A stretch of 64,000 nt of DNA from JBBDMX01 sp040878035 (GTDB lineage: Bacteria; Planctomycetota; Phycisphaerae; Phycisphaerales; Phycisphaeraceae): NCBI GenBank assembly GCA_040878035.1, contig JBBDMX010000016.1, forward strand, positions 87,230-151,229. The letters run 5' to 3'. The first letter of the stretch is position 1, and every line of letters begins with the position of its first letter. Position numbers and translations under genes: made by a program. Below the pieces are notes generated by a model. The model did not search any database and was not told the origin of the DNA. It saw only the letters and a program-made list of their open reading frames with translations. Positions 1 to 8,936 of this stretch are shown piece by piece.

Positions 1-1
1 C

Positions 2-412
2 ATCAAGCAAGTGGTGGCGCAGCTCAAGGAGAAGGGGATATCCGTCAGCGCCTTTATCGACGCCGAGGATGCGCAGGTTGATGCCGCGGCGTTGGCGGGA
101 TTTAGCACCTGCGAGGTGCATACCGGTCCGTATGCTCATGCCTATCACGCGGCCGGAGGATCGCTGGATGACGCCAAGGTGCGGCATGAGCTGGAGCAGG
201 TGGCGGCGGCGGGTCGGCGCATTGTCGAAGCGGGGATGCGCTTCAATGCGGGCCACGCCTTGAACTATCGCAATGTCAGCGCGGTGGCGGCGCTGCCGGG
301 CCTGCGCGAGCTGCACATCGGACACGCGATTGTGAGCCGGGCGGTGTTCGTGGGCCTGCGCGCGGCGGTCGCGGAGATGAAGGCGCTGATGGCCGCGGCG
401 GTGGGAGAATGA
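2..412 (+). CDS. pdxJ: Pyridoxine 5'-phosphate synthase, C-terminal part
   Basis: PdxJ joins 3-amino-2-oxopropyl phosphate (from PdxA) with deoxyxylulose 5-phosphate to make pyridoxine 5'-phosphate in the cytoplasm. The gene enters from the left edge, so only the last 136 codons are seen. The segment FNAGHALNYRNV followed by LPGLRELHIGHAIVSRAVFVGL is the conserved PdxJ C-terminus that closes the TIM barrel and contributes to phosphate binding. The stop overlaps a short-word repeat (414-444) that begins the spacer before the next gene. Identity is near certain; the N-terminus and start lie outside the window. Confidence 0.93.
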   Translation: MKQVVAQLKEKGISVSAFIDAEDAQVDAAALAGFSTCEVHTGPYAHAYHAAGGSLDDAKVRHELEQVAAAGRRIVEAGMRFNAGHALNYRNVSAVAALPGLRELHIGHAIVSRAVFVGLRAAVAEMKALMAAAVGE

Positions 413-413
413 G

Positions 414-444
414 AGGAACCAAGAACGAGGAACGAGGAACGAAG
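414..444 (+). repeat. Single-arm short-word repeat (GAACGAGGAACGA family)
   Basis: Tandem variations on GAACSARGAAC directly after pdxJ. The same word family recurs as inverted arms at 11284-11379 and 40747-40830 and as one arm at 24971-25016. No matching inverted arm is seen here. Confidence 0.7.
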
Positions 445-525
445 TTAGCCCAGGCACCACCCCCGGAAACGGTGCGGGCCAAGTGCGATGGGCAAAGTGT
501 CAGCGACCTGTCGGGAGTGTTACAC

Positions 526-1599
526 ATGATCGACCAACGAGTGATCTTCAAGCATCGATCGGTGATGCGCGTTGTGTTGCTTAGCGTATTGGCCACGTTC
601 GCCGTGCAGGCGCCGGCCTTGATTGCGCAGGAAACGCAGCCCGCCGTCGCCGCCGAGCCCGCGCCCAAAGGCCGCGACATTCACTGGGGCGATCTGATCA
701 AGCCGGGCGACCGTTTGCTCTTTGTCGGCGATCAAGTCACGCAGCAGATGTGGTACACGCGCGGCTTTGCCACCGCGCTCTTGGCGGCCATGCCCAACGA
801 CAACATGCGCGTGTTCAACGGCGGCATGGAGGACGCCACCGCCGGCAGCGCCATCGACTGGATCGACGACCTGGTGGACCTCACCAGGCCGCAGGTCGTC
901 TTCGTCTGCCTGGGCTTCAACGACGGCAAGGACGAGAAGGTCAAGGACGTCTTGGAAACCTACCACAACAACCTGGCGACGCTGGTGGCGCAGATCAAGG
1001 GCAGCCAGGGCGTGCGCGAGGTCGTACTGCTGTCGCCCAGCGCCGTGCAGCCGGGCGTGAGTCCGGGGCTTGACGGCCTGAACTACAACAGCGTGCTGGA
1101 GAAGATCGCGCAGGAGACGCGCACGGTGGCGGCGCGGGAAAAAGTGTCGTTCATCGACGTGTTCGCCTACACCAAGGTCGTGTGGGAGGTGGCGTCCAAC
1201 GAGCATGGCGAACTGCTGACGCTCGATGGTCATCGGCCCATGGAAGAGGGGCACATGGTCATCGCCAGCGTGATCCTGCGCGGGCTGGGGATGACCCCCA
1301 AGACCTTTGCCGCGCTGGGCTGGTCGCCCATCAAGGGCGGCAAGATGTCGCGGGTGCGCAATGCCCTGGCGATCGAAGTGCCCCCGCCCGGACTTGACGA
1401 AGCACAAAAGAGTCGTGATCTTTATAATCTGATCGAGAAGAACGACGAGTTGTTCTTCCGGGCCTGGCGGCTGGCGGGCAAGAAACCCTCGGCCGGAACG
1501 CGGCCGGCGGCCATGGCGGCCTGCGATGGTGCCTGGGGGCGGGTCGACGAAACTGCCCGCCGACTGTATGGTGGAAGCCCGGCTCCACCAGGCAAGTGA
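526..1599 (+). CDS. SGNH/GDSL-type hydrolase, secreted
   Basis: 357 residues. The start at 526 is preferred over an in-frame ATG at 409 because GGGAG lies 9 bases upstream and the extra N-terminus would be translated repeat; ATG 565 is an alternative. A signal peptide runs to about APALIAQ. Around residues 60-65 LLFVGDQVT is a variant block I (usually GDS), with Asp in the middle and Gln rather than Ser, so the nucleophile is uncertain. VCLGFNDGKD resembles block III (GxND) and LDGHRPMEEGH holds the C-terminal D/H region. The family includes esterases and carbohydrate deacetylases; the substrate is unknown. The active-site substitution could mean an inactive or binding protein. Confidence 0.75.
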   Translation: MIDQRVIFKHRSVMRVVLLSVLATFAVQAPALIAQETQPAVAAEPAPKGRDIHWGDLIKPGDRLLFVGDQVTQQMWYTRGFATALLAAMPNDNMRVFNGGMEDATAGSAIDWIDDLVDLTRPQVVFVCLGFNDGKDEKVKDVLETYHNNLATLVAQIKGSQGVREVVLLSPSAVQPGVSPGLDGLNYNSVLEKIAQETRTVAAREKVSFIDVFAYTKVVWEVASNEHGELLTLDGHRPMEEGHMVIASVILRGLGMTPKTFAALGWSPIKGGKMSRVRNALAIEVPPPGLDEAQKSRDLYNLIEKNDELFFRAWRLAGKKPSAGTRPAAMAACDGAWGRVDETARRLYGGSPAPPGK

Positions 1600-1877
1600 C
1601 CGGCCGACCCGCACCGACCTGCCGGATTCGTTCCCGGCCAAGTTCGCCGATGCGCCTGACCGGGCTTGTTGAGATTCCCACAGACCGCGACCTGAGCGGG
1701 TCCGGTAAGCCAACCGACTTGCGGCCCAATAGACCGCTAACTAGACTGACCGCACTCTCGACAAGGGTTCCCCCTGGTGGCTCGTCAAACCCCCACTCAC
1801 TCCAGGCGTCCGCGTCACACACACTTGTGCGATCTAACGATCGCACGCAGCCAGCGCTCTTCCTAAGGAGGCCTGCT

Positions 1878-4800
1878 TTGTTGCACCGTCGTTTCCTCCA
1901 AGGCACGTTCGTCCTGTTCGCACTCCTGGGCATCCTCCTGCTCGCCGCCGATCCGGCGGCAGCGCAGGACACCGCCCAGGATCTCTACCAACAGGGCATG
2001 ACGAGTTACCAGGCCGGCGAATTGGAAGCCGCCCGGGAGACGCTTCGCCGCGTCGATCCGGTGCAGCTCTCCAAGGAAGACCGCGTCGTCTACTACCAGA
2101 CGCTTCAGGAGATCGATCGCCGCACGCAGACCGCCGCGGCGCCGGCCACCACGCTGGAGCAGGCGCAGGCGGCCTACAAGGCCGGCCAGGCCGCCAAGGC
2201 CATCGCCCTGTACCAGACGGTGCAGGACAACCCGCAAGCCAGCACGCAGGACAAGGCCACGGCCACGGCCCGCGTCGCGGAGATCAAGCGCAACTTGAGC
2301 GCTCGCGAAACGACGCTGCGGCAGACGCTGGACCGCGGCATCGAATCGCTGGGCGCCGGTCAACTGGATTCGGCCGAGGCCGACCTGACCGCGGTCAAGG
2401 CCAGCGGCATTGACCTGGGATGGTGGGACAATCAGCGCCTGGAGCGCGGCCTACAGGTGGTCGGCGACCGCCGCGCCGCCGCCGGTCAGATGGCTGCGGC
2501 AGCGACGCCCGAAGCGCCCGCGGCGCCCACGGTCGAGCCCGGCGAGGCCATGCCCACCAACCGCACCGAGACGCCCGTGGCCGCGGTGGAACCCGCGGCG
2601 CCCGAGCCGGCTGCGGTGACGCCCGAGCCCGCCGCTGCACAGGCCGAGCCCGCGCCGGCCGGCAATGACCTGATGGGTCAGGCCATGGCGCTCTACGCGC
2701 AGCAGAAGCTGGCGGAGGGGCGCGACGCCGAGGCCCAGGGCAACACCCGCGTGGCCGCCAATGCCTATGAAGATGGCCTGCGTTTCGATCCCAACAATGC
2801 CGAGCTCCAGACGGCGCTTCAGAACGTTCGCGCCAAGATGGATGCCGGCCCGGCGCCCCAGCAGATTCTGGATGTGGACATCGCCCAGCGCCAGGTTCTC
2901 TGGCAGGCCGCCGAGGCCGAGTACCACGCGGCGATGGACCGGGCCCGCACCCAACTGACGGCCAACAACTTCGACGCCGCTGCGTCCTCCGTCGAGGAAG
3001 CCAAGCGCAGCATCGATGCCCGCCAGACCATTGCACCCCCCACCCGCTACAACGAGTTGCGTGCCCAGGCCACCAATCTCTCGGCCCAAATCGACACCGA
3101 CAAGATCGCTTTCGACAGCAAGGTGCGGCTGGAGGATGCCAGGACTACCGCGCAGCGTGAGGGGCAAGAACGCATCCGCATTGAGCGCGAGCAGGACCAG
3201 CAGATTCAACGGCTGCTCCGCCGTGCCGCCGACCTGCGCCGCGAGCAGAAGTACGCCGAGTCCCTGTCATACCTCAATCAGGCCCTGTTCCTCGATCCCA
3301 CCAACGTCGCGGCCCAGGCGATGAAGGAAATGATCGAAGACAGCATGATCTATGTGGACTATCGCCGCCACGAGCGGCAACGGGCGCTCCAGGTTGCCCG
3401 TGGCAGCGTGGACAACCTGGAAGCTACGATTCCTTACACCGAGTTGCTCTCCTATCCGTCGGACTGGCCGGCGCTGACCTATCGCCGCTGGGATGACCTG
3501 GGCCGCCCCGACCTGTGGGCCGGGCGCCGTCGGCTGGCGGGGGGCGAGTCGGATGCCAACCTGCGCGTGGCCCAACGACTCAAGGAACCGATTCCGATCA
3601 CCTTCGAAGGCAACCGCCTGGTCAACGTAATTGACTACTTCCGCAACACGACCGGTCTAGCCTTTGACGTTAACTGGTCGTCATTGGAGACCGCCGGCAT
3701 CGAGCAGGACAAGCAGATCACGTTGAACCTGCCGCAGATTCCCGCCGACGTGGCGCTGACCCGCGTGCTGCGGCAGGCGTCCTCCGGCGCCCCCGAGCCG
3801 ATTACCTACAGCATCGTCGATGGCATCGTGACGATCTCCACGGAACGCGATCTCAATCGCGAAACCGACACGCGCGTCTACGACATTCGCGACATGCTCT
3901 TCAACGTGCCCAACTTCGGCAACGTGCCGGACTTTGACCTGAGCACGGCCCTGTCCAACACCGGCAACTCCGCCGGCGGATCCGGCACCAGCGGCGGCGG
4001 CGGTGGTGGTGGCGGCGGCGGCGGATTGTTCGGCGGCGCCGGCGGCGCCGGTGCCGCGGCTCTTACCCCCACCGAAACCCTCAGCCGCGAGGAAATGGTC
4101 AATCGCATCCGCGATCTGATCACCTCCGGCGTCGGCCGGCCCGAGGAATGGACCGTCGAGCAGACCAGCACCCTCAACGAGCTCAACGGCAACCTCATCG
4201 TCAAGACCAACACCCAGAACCATCGCCAGATCGTCCAGTTGCTCTCGCAACTGCGCGAGACGCGGGCCATGCAGATCAGTGTCGAGGCCCGATTCCTCCT
4301 GGTCGATCAGAACTTCCTCGAGGAAGTGGGCGTTGATCTGGACATTCAACAGGACCTGGGCGGCAACTTCGGCCCGGTACAAATCGCCAACGACACCATC
4401 AACCTCGCCGCTCGGCCCAGCACCGCGCTGGCCGGGTCCTTCGGCCTGCCCCAGAGCGGCCCCATCAGCGCGTTCGTCCCCGGGCTGGGCTTTACCCCCT
4501 CGGGACGATCCATCGACGTGGGCTTCTCCTACTTCGATGACCTTCAGGTTAATCTCCTCTTGCGGGCCACCCTGGCCAAACGCAACTCGATTTCCCTCAA
4601 TGCCCCGCGCGTGACCTTCTTCAACGGTCAGCGCGCTCACGTCGTGGTCGCCCGCCAAGTCGTGTTCATCAGCGACTTGGAACCGATCCCCGATGCCCTG
4701 GGCTTTGATCCCACCCTGAGCGTCGTGCAGTCCGGCGTGGTCATGATCGTGGAAGGCACCATCAGCGCCGACCGCCGCTATGTCACCCTGACGGTTCAGC

Positions 4801-5228
4801 CCAGTCTGGCGACCCTGGCTCAACCGATTCGCCGCATCGAGCAATTGGCCACCGGCACGGTCGGTAACGGCAACAACGCGCAGACCGTCGCCTTCGCCGG
4901 TTTCGTCGAGGCGCCGGAAATTGAGCTGACCCAGGTCAAGACGACCGTGAGCGTTCCCGACCGCGGCACCTTGCTGCTGGGCGGCCAGCGCCTCGTGGGC
5001 GATGTGCAGGTCGAGGCGGGCGTCCCCGTGCTGTCCAGGATTCCCCTGATCAGCCGCTTCTTCACCAACACCAGCAACGTCAAGGACGAGCGCACGCTGC
5101 TGATCCTGATCAAGCCGACGATCATCATCCAGAATGAGCAGGAAGAGGAGTTGTTCCCCGGCCTGCTGCAGGACCCGGCGCGGTACAACATTGGTCGCAA
5201 CATCGTGCCGCCGATGGGCGGGCCGTAA
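1878..5228 (+). CDS. TPR-secretin outer-membrane pore protein (GspD/PilQ superfamily)
   Basis: 1116 residues. The start is TTG 1878: a consensus AAGGAGG (1865-1871) sits 6 bases before it and it opens a good signal peptide (hydrophobic LFALLGILLLAA, cleavage near AAAQD). The longer reading from 1596 has no such support. Order: signal peptide; N-terminal TPR-like helices; an Ala/Pro/Glu-rich linker near 205-260; further TPRs; an STN-like domain; a poly-Gly linker; an N-domain; and a C-terminal secretin domain with VPDRGTLLLGG and GVPVLSRIPLISRFF. The fused TPRs suggest the pore carries its own pilotin- or peptidoglycan-facing scaffold. No other secretion or pilus gene lies in the window. A strong terminator follows. 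Confidence 0.9.
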   Translation: MLHRRFLQGTFVLFALLGILLLAADPAAAQDTAQDLYQQGMTSYQAGELEAARETLRRVDPVQLSKEDRVVYYQTLQEIDRRTQTAAAPATTLEQAQAAYKAGQAAKAIALYQTVQDNPQASTQDKATATARVAEIKRNLSARETTLRQTLDRGIESLGAGQLDSAEADLTAVKASGIDLGWWDNQRLERGLQVVGDRRAAAGQMAAAATPEAPAAPTVEPGEAMPTNRTETPVAAVEPAAPEPAAVTPEPAAAQAEPAPAGNDLMGQAMALYAQQKLAEGRDAEAQGNTRVAANAYEDGLRFDPNNAELQTALQNVRAKMDAGPAPQQILDVDIAQRQVLWQAAEAEYHAAMDRARTQLTANNFDAAASSVEEAKRSIDARQTIAPPTRYNELRAQATNLSAQIDTDKIAFDSKVRLEDARTTAQREGQERIRIEREQDQQIQRLLRRAADLRREQKYAESLSYLNQALFLDPTNVAAQAMKEMIEDSMIYVDYRRHERQRALQVARGSVDNLEATIPYTELLSYPSDWPALTYRRWDDLGRPDLWAGRRRLAGGESDANLRVAQRLKEPIPITFEGNRLVNVIDYFRNTTGLAFDVNWSSLETAGIEQDKQITLNLPQIPADVALTRVLRQASSGAPEPITYSIVDGIVTISTERDLNRETDTRVYDIRDMLFNVPNFGNVPDFDLSTALSNTGNSAGGSGTSGGGGGGGGGGGLFGGAGGAGAAALTPTETLSREEMVNRIRDLITSGVGRPEEWTVEQTSTLNELNGNLIVKTNTQNHRQIVQLLSQLRETRAMQISVEARFLLVDQNFLEEVGVDLDIQQDLGGNFGPVQIANDTINLAARPSTALAGSFGLPQSGPISAFVPGLGFTPSGRSIDVGFSYFDDLQVNLLLRATLAKRNSISLNAPRVTFFNGQRAHVVVARQVVFISDLEPIPDALGFDPTLSVVQSGVVMIVEGTISADRRYVTLTVQPSLATLAQPIRRIEQLATGTVGNGNNAQTVAFAGFVEAPEIELTQVKTTVSVPDRGTLLLGGQRLVGDVQVEAGVPVLSRIPLISRFFTNTSNVKDERTLLILIKPTIIIQNEQEEELFPGLLQDPARYNIGRNIVPPMGGP

Positions 5229-5261
5229 CGCCGGCCTTATATTGATGACAACGGATTACCC

Positions 5262-5290
5262 AAGCCCCGCCACCCGGCGGGGCTTTTTTT
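5262..5290 (+). terminator. Rho-independent terminator after the secretin gene
   Basis: A 10-bp perfect stem (AAGCCCCGCC / GGCGGGGCTT) with loop ACCC is followed by a T run. It starts 34 bases after the secretin stop. Confidence 0.92.
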
Positions 5291-5359
5291 GGGCTGCTCT
5301 CCGGGCACCCGGCTTGAATCAGCGCCAAGCCATGCAACCAGCGCGAAATCAGACCCGCC

Positions 5360-6310
5360 TCACTTGCTCGCCACCACTTGAGGCTTCTTGCCCGCGCCCA
5401 GGTGATCGGCGTTGGGATCGACTTGATCGCGATTGGCCTTGCACGTGCGCAGGTGCACGTTGTTGGGCGGTTGCTCGTAACCCTTCCAGGCATACGGGTC
5501 GGTGCCCGCCACCGGCAGCACGCAGCGCCGATCTGCATTCGCCGACGTCTCGCCCTGTCGCACCTGCCAGGGCAGCAGCGACCAGGCATTCATGTAGTGA
5601 TTCACCAGCACCCGGCGGTAGCTGTCGGTTGTGCGATTCTTGAAGGAGCAATGCAGCAGATAGCCGTTGAAGAACACGACGCTGCCGGCCTTGACCTCGA
5701 CAGCCACTTTCGCCGACTCATCGAAGCCGTGGCTCGTGTTGGCAAAGTCCCACTCCTCCTCGTTGTCGTGCTTCTTCTGCGGGTAGAGGTAGCCTTGCTT
5801 GTGCGAGCCGGGGATGACGTAGAGGCAGCCATTGGCAGTCGTGGCGTCGTCGATGGCGATCCAGGCGCCGATGAGCGAACGGTCGCGCGTGGGGATGTAG
5901 ATCTCGTCCTGGTGCCAGGCCTGTCCCTGAAATCCGGGGGGCTTGACGAAGAGCATCGACTGCATGCACTTGACGCTGCCGTCCCACCAGGGCAGGTGCG
6001 CCGCGGTGATCTGCGACAGCACACCGCAGATCTTCACGTGCTTGACGTAACTCTCCATCACGGGGCTGATGTAGTGCGGCTGATGAATGCACAGGACGTT
6101 GCGTTGCACCTCGCGGTCGCTCATGTCGGCGGGCAGAGGCGTGATGCTCTCGCAGGGGTATCCGCCGCGCGCGACTTTGGCGGTATCGGCCTTGAGCTCG
6201 TCCAGCTCGGGCGGGGTGATCAGTCCGGGCAGGATGAGGTAGCCGTTGTCCACGAAGAAGCGGACATGCTCGGCAGTGGCGATGCGGGGGACTTGGATGG
6301 TGGCGGTCAT
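5360..6310 (-). CDS. Phytanoyl-CoA dioxygenase (PhyH) family oxygenase
   Basis: 316 residues. A predicted Fe(II)/2-oxoglutarate oxygenase that hydroxylates a small organic substrate. The start at 6310 is chosen over upstream ATGs because GGAG lies about 8 bases before it and the longer N-terminus is translated GGGGTC repeat. The HxD iron ligands are in WHQDEIYIP, and the distal His and 2-oxoglutarate Arg are probably in LLHCSFKNRTTDSYRR. The motif IPGSHKQG is typical of PhyH proteins of the ectoine-hydroxylase type. It is divergent from an AraC regulator, which is the likely control. The substrate is not readable from sequence. Confidence 0.88.
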   Translation of the reverse strand: MTATIQVPRIATAEHVRFFVDNGYLILPGLITPPELDELKADTAKVARGGYPCESITPLPADMSDREVQRNVLCIHQPHYISPVMESYVKHVKICGVLSQITAAHLPWWDGSVKCMQSMLFVKPPGFQGQAWHQDEIYIPTRDRSLIGAWIAIDDATTANGCLYVIPGSHKQGYLYPQKKHDNEEEWDFANTSHGFDESAKVAVEVKAGSVVFFNGYLLHCSFKNRTTDSYRRVLVNHYMNAWSLLPWQVRQGETSANADRRCVLPVAGTDPYAWKGYEQPPNNVHLRTCKANRDQVDPNADHLGAGKKPQVVASK

Positions 6311-6317
6311 GGTAGGC

Positions 6318-6347
6318 TCCGGGGTCGGGGGTCGGGGGTCCGGGGTA
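6318..6347. repeat. GGGGTC/GGGGTCCGGGG word repeat in the phyH leader
   Basis: G-rich tandem words on the + strand just upstream of the phyH start. In the mRNA they read as CCCCGAC runs. The same family lies upstream of the starts at 17055, 35225 and 57100. Confidence 0.7.
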
Positions 6348-6460
6348 CGGTTTTTCCATGGAGTGCGGCGTCGCTGCCGCCGCGGTCCAGAAGACGGTGA
6401 TATTGGAATCATTCCACGCACACAGATTAAGGCACAAGAGGCTGCCTGGCGATGGGCCGC

Positions 6461-6500
6461 ATTCGCATCTTCATGCCCAGAATTCGCATCACGCTATGAT
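6461..6500 (+). promoter_or_regulatory. Direct repeat (ATTCGCATC x2) and -10 box between phyH and araC-type gene
   Basis: ATTCGCATC occurs at 6461-6469 and 6482-6490, a 21-bp period (two helical turns), as expected for an AraC-type dimer on tandem half-sites. TATGAT at 6495-6500 follows. A further hairpin, CGCGG-GAAAA-CCGCG, lies at 6505-6519. The placement fits autoregulation plus control of phyH. Confidence 0.5.
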
Positions 6501-6537
6501 GTTTCGCGGGAAAACCGCGCCAATCGTGAGCTGATCC

Positions 6538-7500
6538 ATGCCTGAAAATGACCAACCTGCCCGCCACCGTCAGCCGGCCCCCAAGCCGCGCCGAGGCGGT
6601 GCCAAGGCCGCGGCGGGAGTGCTTCGCTACGCCTATGGCGGGGCGGCGGCATATCTGCCGGGCGAGAAATTTGGGCCACGCACCATGGTGGACTTCGAGT
6701 TCGTCTGGATCATGGCCGGCGACGTGGTGTACCGCGCCGGGGACCAGCAATACGACGCGCCGCAGGGGTCGGTCATTCTCTCCCGGCCGGGCTTCACGGA
6801 GCTCTACGAATGGGACCGCCGACAGACAACGCGACATGCCTATTTTCACTTCGGGCTCGACCGCGTGCCGCGCGACTTCCCGCCGGTCAAGCAGTGGCCG
6901 GTGTGCCTCCAGCCGGCGCAGGGTGATCCGCTTCGGCCGCTGTTTCGGCAAGTGGTGGAGACCTGGTGCAGCCGCGCGGACCGGGCCCGGCCGCCGGTGC
7001 ATGTCTCGCGGCTGGTCGAGACCATGCTCAGCCTGTTTGTCATGCCCGCGCAACGGGCGGCGGCGCTGGACACCGCGGCGCTGCCCCAGCCGCTCGAGCG
7101 CGCCCTGCGCTGTGTGAACCAGTCCTTCGAGGCGGCGCCGCATCGCCCGCTGTCCTTGGAAGAGCTGTCACGACAGGCGGCGGTGACGCCCAAGCACTTG
7201 TGCCGGCTCTTTGCCCAGTACCTCAACGCCAGCCCCATGCAGGTGGTGCGCATGCTGCGACTGGAGCGATCTACGGCCTACCTGGCGCGATCGAATCTGA
7301 GCGTGAAACAGATCGCGGCGCGCTGCGGCTTTGCCAGCCCATACCACTTTTCGCGCTCCTTCAAGGCGGCCTATGGCGCCTCGCCGACGGACGTGCGCCA
7401 GCAGACGCGCCAAGGCGCTCCGCCGCCGTCGAACCTGCTGCCCATCACGCGCTGCTTGAGCGAGCCACCGGGCATGGCCGAGATGGAAAGGAAAACCTGA
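6538..7500 (+). CDS. AraC-family transcriptional regulator
   Basis: 320 residues. The N-terminal half (about 20-150) looks like a cupin sensor domain (FVWIMAGDVVYRAGDQQY, then FTELYEWDRRQTTRHAYFHF). The C-terminal 100 residues hold two helix-turn-helix motifs: LEELSRQAAVTPKHLCRLF and VKQIAARCGFASPYHFSRSFK. An N-terminal basic Pro/Lys/Arg stretch (QPAPKPRRGGAKAAA) is unusual. Its divergent partner is a PhyH oxygenase, the probable target; the effector may be that enzyme's substrate. The stop overlaps the next gene's ATG (TGATG), so the macrodomain protein is translationally coupled. Confidence 0.9.
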   Translation: MPENDQPARHRQPAPKPRRGGAKAAAGVLRYAYGGAAAYLPGEKFGPRTMVDFEFVWIMAGDVVYRAGDQQYDAPQGSVILSRPGFTELYEWDRRQTTRHAYFHFGLDRVPRDFPPVKQWPVCLQPAQGDPLRPLFRQVVETWCSRADRARPPVHVSRLVETMLSLFVMPAQRAAALDTAALPQPLERALRCVNQSFEAAPHRPLSLEELSRQAAVTPKHLCRLFAQYLNASPMQVVRMLRLERSTAYLARSNLSVKQIAARCGFASPYHFSRSFKAAYGASPTDVRQQTRQGAPPPSNLLPITRCLSEPPGMAEMERKT

Positions 7501-8090
7501 TGGACTTGCCTGTCGCGCGAGTCGAAGTGGTCACCGGCGACATCACGCAGTTGCATGTCGAGGCGATCGTCAACGCCGCCAACACGTCGCTGCTGGGCGG
7601 CGGCGGGGTGGATGGAGCGATCCATCGCGCCGCCGGGCCGGCCCTGCTGGAGCACAACCGCAACCTGGGCGGCTGCCAGACGGGCCTGGCGGTGGTCACA
7701 CCGAGTTTTGAGCTTCAGCAGCGCGGCGTTCGTCACATCATCCACGCCGTCGGGCCGGTGTGGTCGGAAAAGGAAGACGCGACGCAGAAACTGGGCAACA
7801 CGCACGCGGATGTCCTGCTGGCGTCCTGTTATCACACCACCCTGGGCCTGTGCGCCGAGAACCACATTGGGACCGTCGCCTTCCCAGCGATCAGCACCGG
7901 CGTCTACGGCTTCCCCAAGGAGCGCGCCGCGAAGATCGCCGTCGCGCACACCCTGGGCTGGCTGGCGGAACACGACCTGCCGCGGCGGGTGATATTCTGC
8001 TGCTACAGCGATGCGGATGCGAACGTCTACCGAAAGGTGATCGAGAGCCGCGGACGATGGATGAACCAGCGCACCGGCTCCAAGCCATGA
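7500..8090 (+). CDS. Macrodomain protein, probable O-acetyl-ADP-ribose / ADP-ribosyl hydrolase
   Basis: 196 residues. The ATG shares its A with the stop of the AraC gene. It is a MacroD/YmdB-type macrodomain: TGDITQLHVEAIVNAANTSL at the N-terminus, GGGGVDGAIHRAAGP lining the ADP-ribose pocket, and AFPAISTGVYGFP as the diphosphate-binding loop. Members remove ADP-ribose from acidic residues or deacetylate O-acetyl-ADP-ribose. The catalytic Asp in GGGVDGAIH is present. Coupling to an AraC regulator is unusual and could be incidental. Confidence 0.92.
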   Translation: MDLPVARVEVVTGDITQLHVEAIVNAANTSLLGGGGVDGAIHRAAGPALLEHNRNLGGCQTGLAVVTPSFELQQRGVRHIIHAVGPVWSEKEDATQKLGNTHADVLLASCYHTTLGLCAENHIGTVAFPAISTGVYGFPKERAAKIAVAHTLGWLAEHDLPRRVIFCCYSDADANVYRKVIESRGRWMNQRTGSKP

Positions 8091-8147
8091 CTGGCATATA
8101 GGTTCCCCAGTTCACCCACTCTTGCAGCCTATTGGACCACAATCACG

Positions 8148-8360
8148 ATGGAAGTCATTTTCATGCTCGCGCCGCTCGTTCTCGCCATCATCACCGTTGG
8201 CGTCGGCCTGCACGTCATGTTTTACCGCACGGCACCCTGGCGGCGGTCAAGGAAAAAGATGCCGTGGTCTGAATCCCTGCTGCTGGGCCTGGCAATCATC
8301 TTCATCGCTTGGTTGTTCGTCGCTACAGTTGGCATGTGGATGTATTCGCCGGGCAAGTGA
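8148..8360 (+). CDS. Small two-helix membrane protein, unknown
   Basis: 70 residues. Two hydrophobic helices (about residues 5-24 and 45-66) are separated by a very basic loop (RTAPWRRSRKKMPW), so by the positive-inside rule the loop should be cytoplasmic. No family is recognised. It lies alone after the macrodomain gene; reading another frame upstream (from 8122) adds nothing convincing. Confidence 0.5.
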   Translation: MEVIFMLAPLVLAIITVGVGLHVMFYRTAPWRRSRKKMPWSESLLLGLAIIFIAWLFVATVGMWMYSPGK

Positions 8361-8418
8361 AGAGAACAAACCGCATGGGTCGGAATGATGAATGGCACCT
8401 TCTCTGTGGCCGTTGACG

Positions 8419-8625
8419 TTATGAGTTCTTGGTCGTAGACCGTCGACGCGACTTCAAGTTCGTGCGCGCACTGGCGTTGCGCCGGCGGCCGGTCGTTGCG
8501 CGACACGAAGCGTGTTGCTGTTCGCGCATGCGGAGGAATAACTGGTGCAAGTCGCCACCGCACTCAGCGAATATCTCGGCGCGAGCTTGACGAACCTGGG
8601 CGACAATAGGGTCAGCATTCTTCAT
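8419..8625 (-). CDS. Antitoxin of a PIN-domain toxin-antitoxin pair
   Basis: 68 residues. The opening MKNADPIVAQVRQARAEIFAECGGDLHQLF matches small antitoxins that follow PIN toxins (DPI..EVR..R..I....YDLH pattern). The tail is strongly basic. Its ATG overlaps the TGA of the toxin remnant (TGATG), the usual coupling for this pair. Because the toxin has lost its N-terminal half, this antitoxin is probably a leftover. An upstream in-frame start (8670) would lie inside the toxin and is rejected. Confidence 0.6.
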   Translation of the reverse strand: MKNADPIVAQVRQARAEIFAECGGDLHQLFLRMREQQHASCRATTGRRRNASARTNLKSRRRSTTKNS

Positions 8626-8936
8626 CAGTCCGCTCCGGCCAGTTCTTGTGGTGTGCAAATCGACGGACACGGCATGCCATGCCGCTTACAGGTTGATTCT
8701 ATGCGGCCTTTGAGTTCGGCGTTGTTGATGTGCGAGCAATTCCACGTCAACAAATAGTCCATTTGCGCAACGGTTGCCAGGGCGACATGGGCGGCGTCTG
8801 CCGCGGCGGTTACGGGTATGGCCCCATCATCCACGAGGCTCTGGGCCAGTTTCTCGGCGGCGGGCGATCCATCGAGTTGAGCCAGATGTCGAAGGTAATT
8901 CAGACGCCGTGCCGCGGCGTCTGCGTCACCTCGTTG
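8625..8936 (-). pseudogene. PIN-domain (VapC-like) toxin, N-terminally truncated
   Basis: The reading frame shows GDADAAARRLNYLRHL then DDGAIPVTAAADAAHVALA and MDYLLTWNCSHINNAEL, ending ICTPQELAGAD. This is the C-terminal two thirds of a VapC-type PIN RNase, including the central Asp/His block and the TWN motif. The expected start (typically a short strand with the first catalytic Asp/Glu) is absent. Upstream of about 8936 the frame runs into an unrelated gene tail on the opposite strand, so the toxin should be inactive. Confidence 0.7.

Noticed and set aside
3681..4844. Minus-strand frame of 387 codons
   Set aside because: Lies wholly within the secretin coding region, no fold, mirrored Ala/Gly runs.
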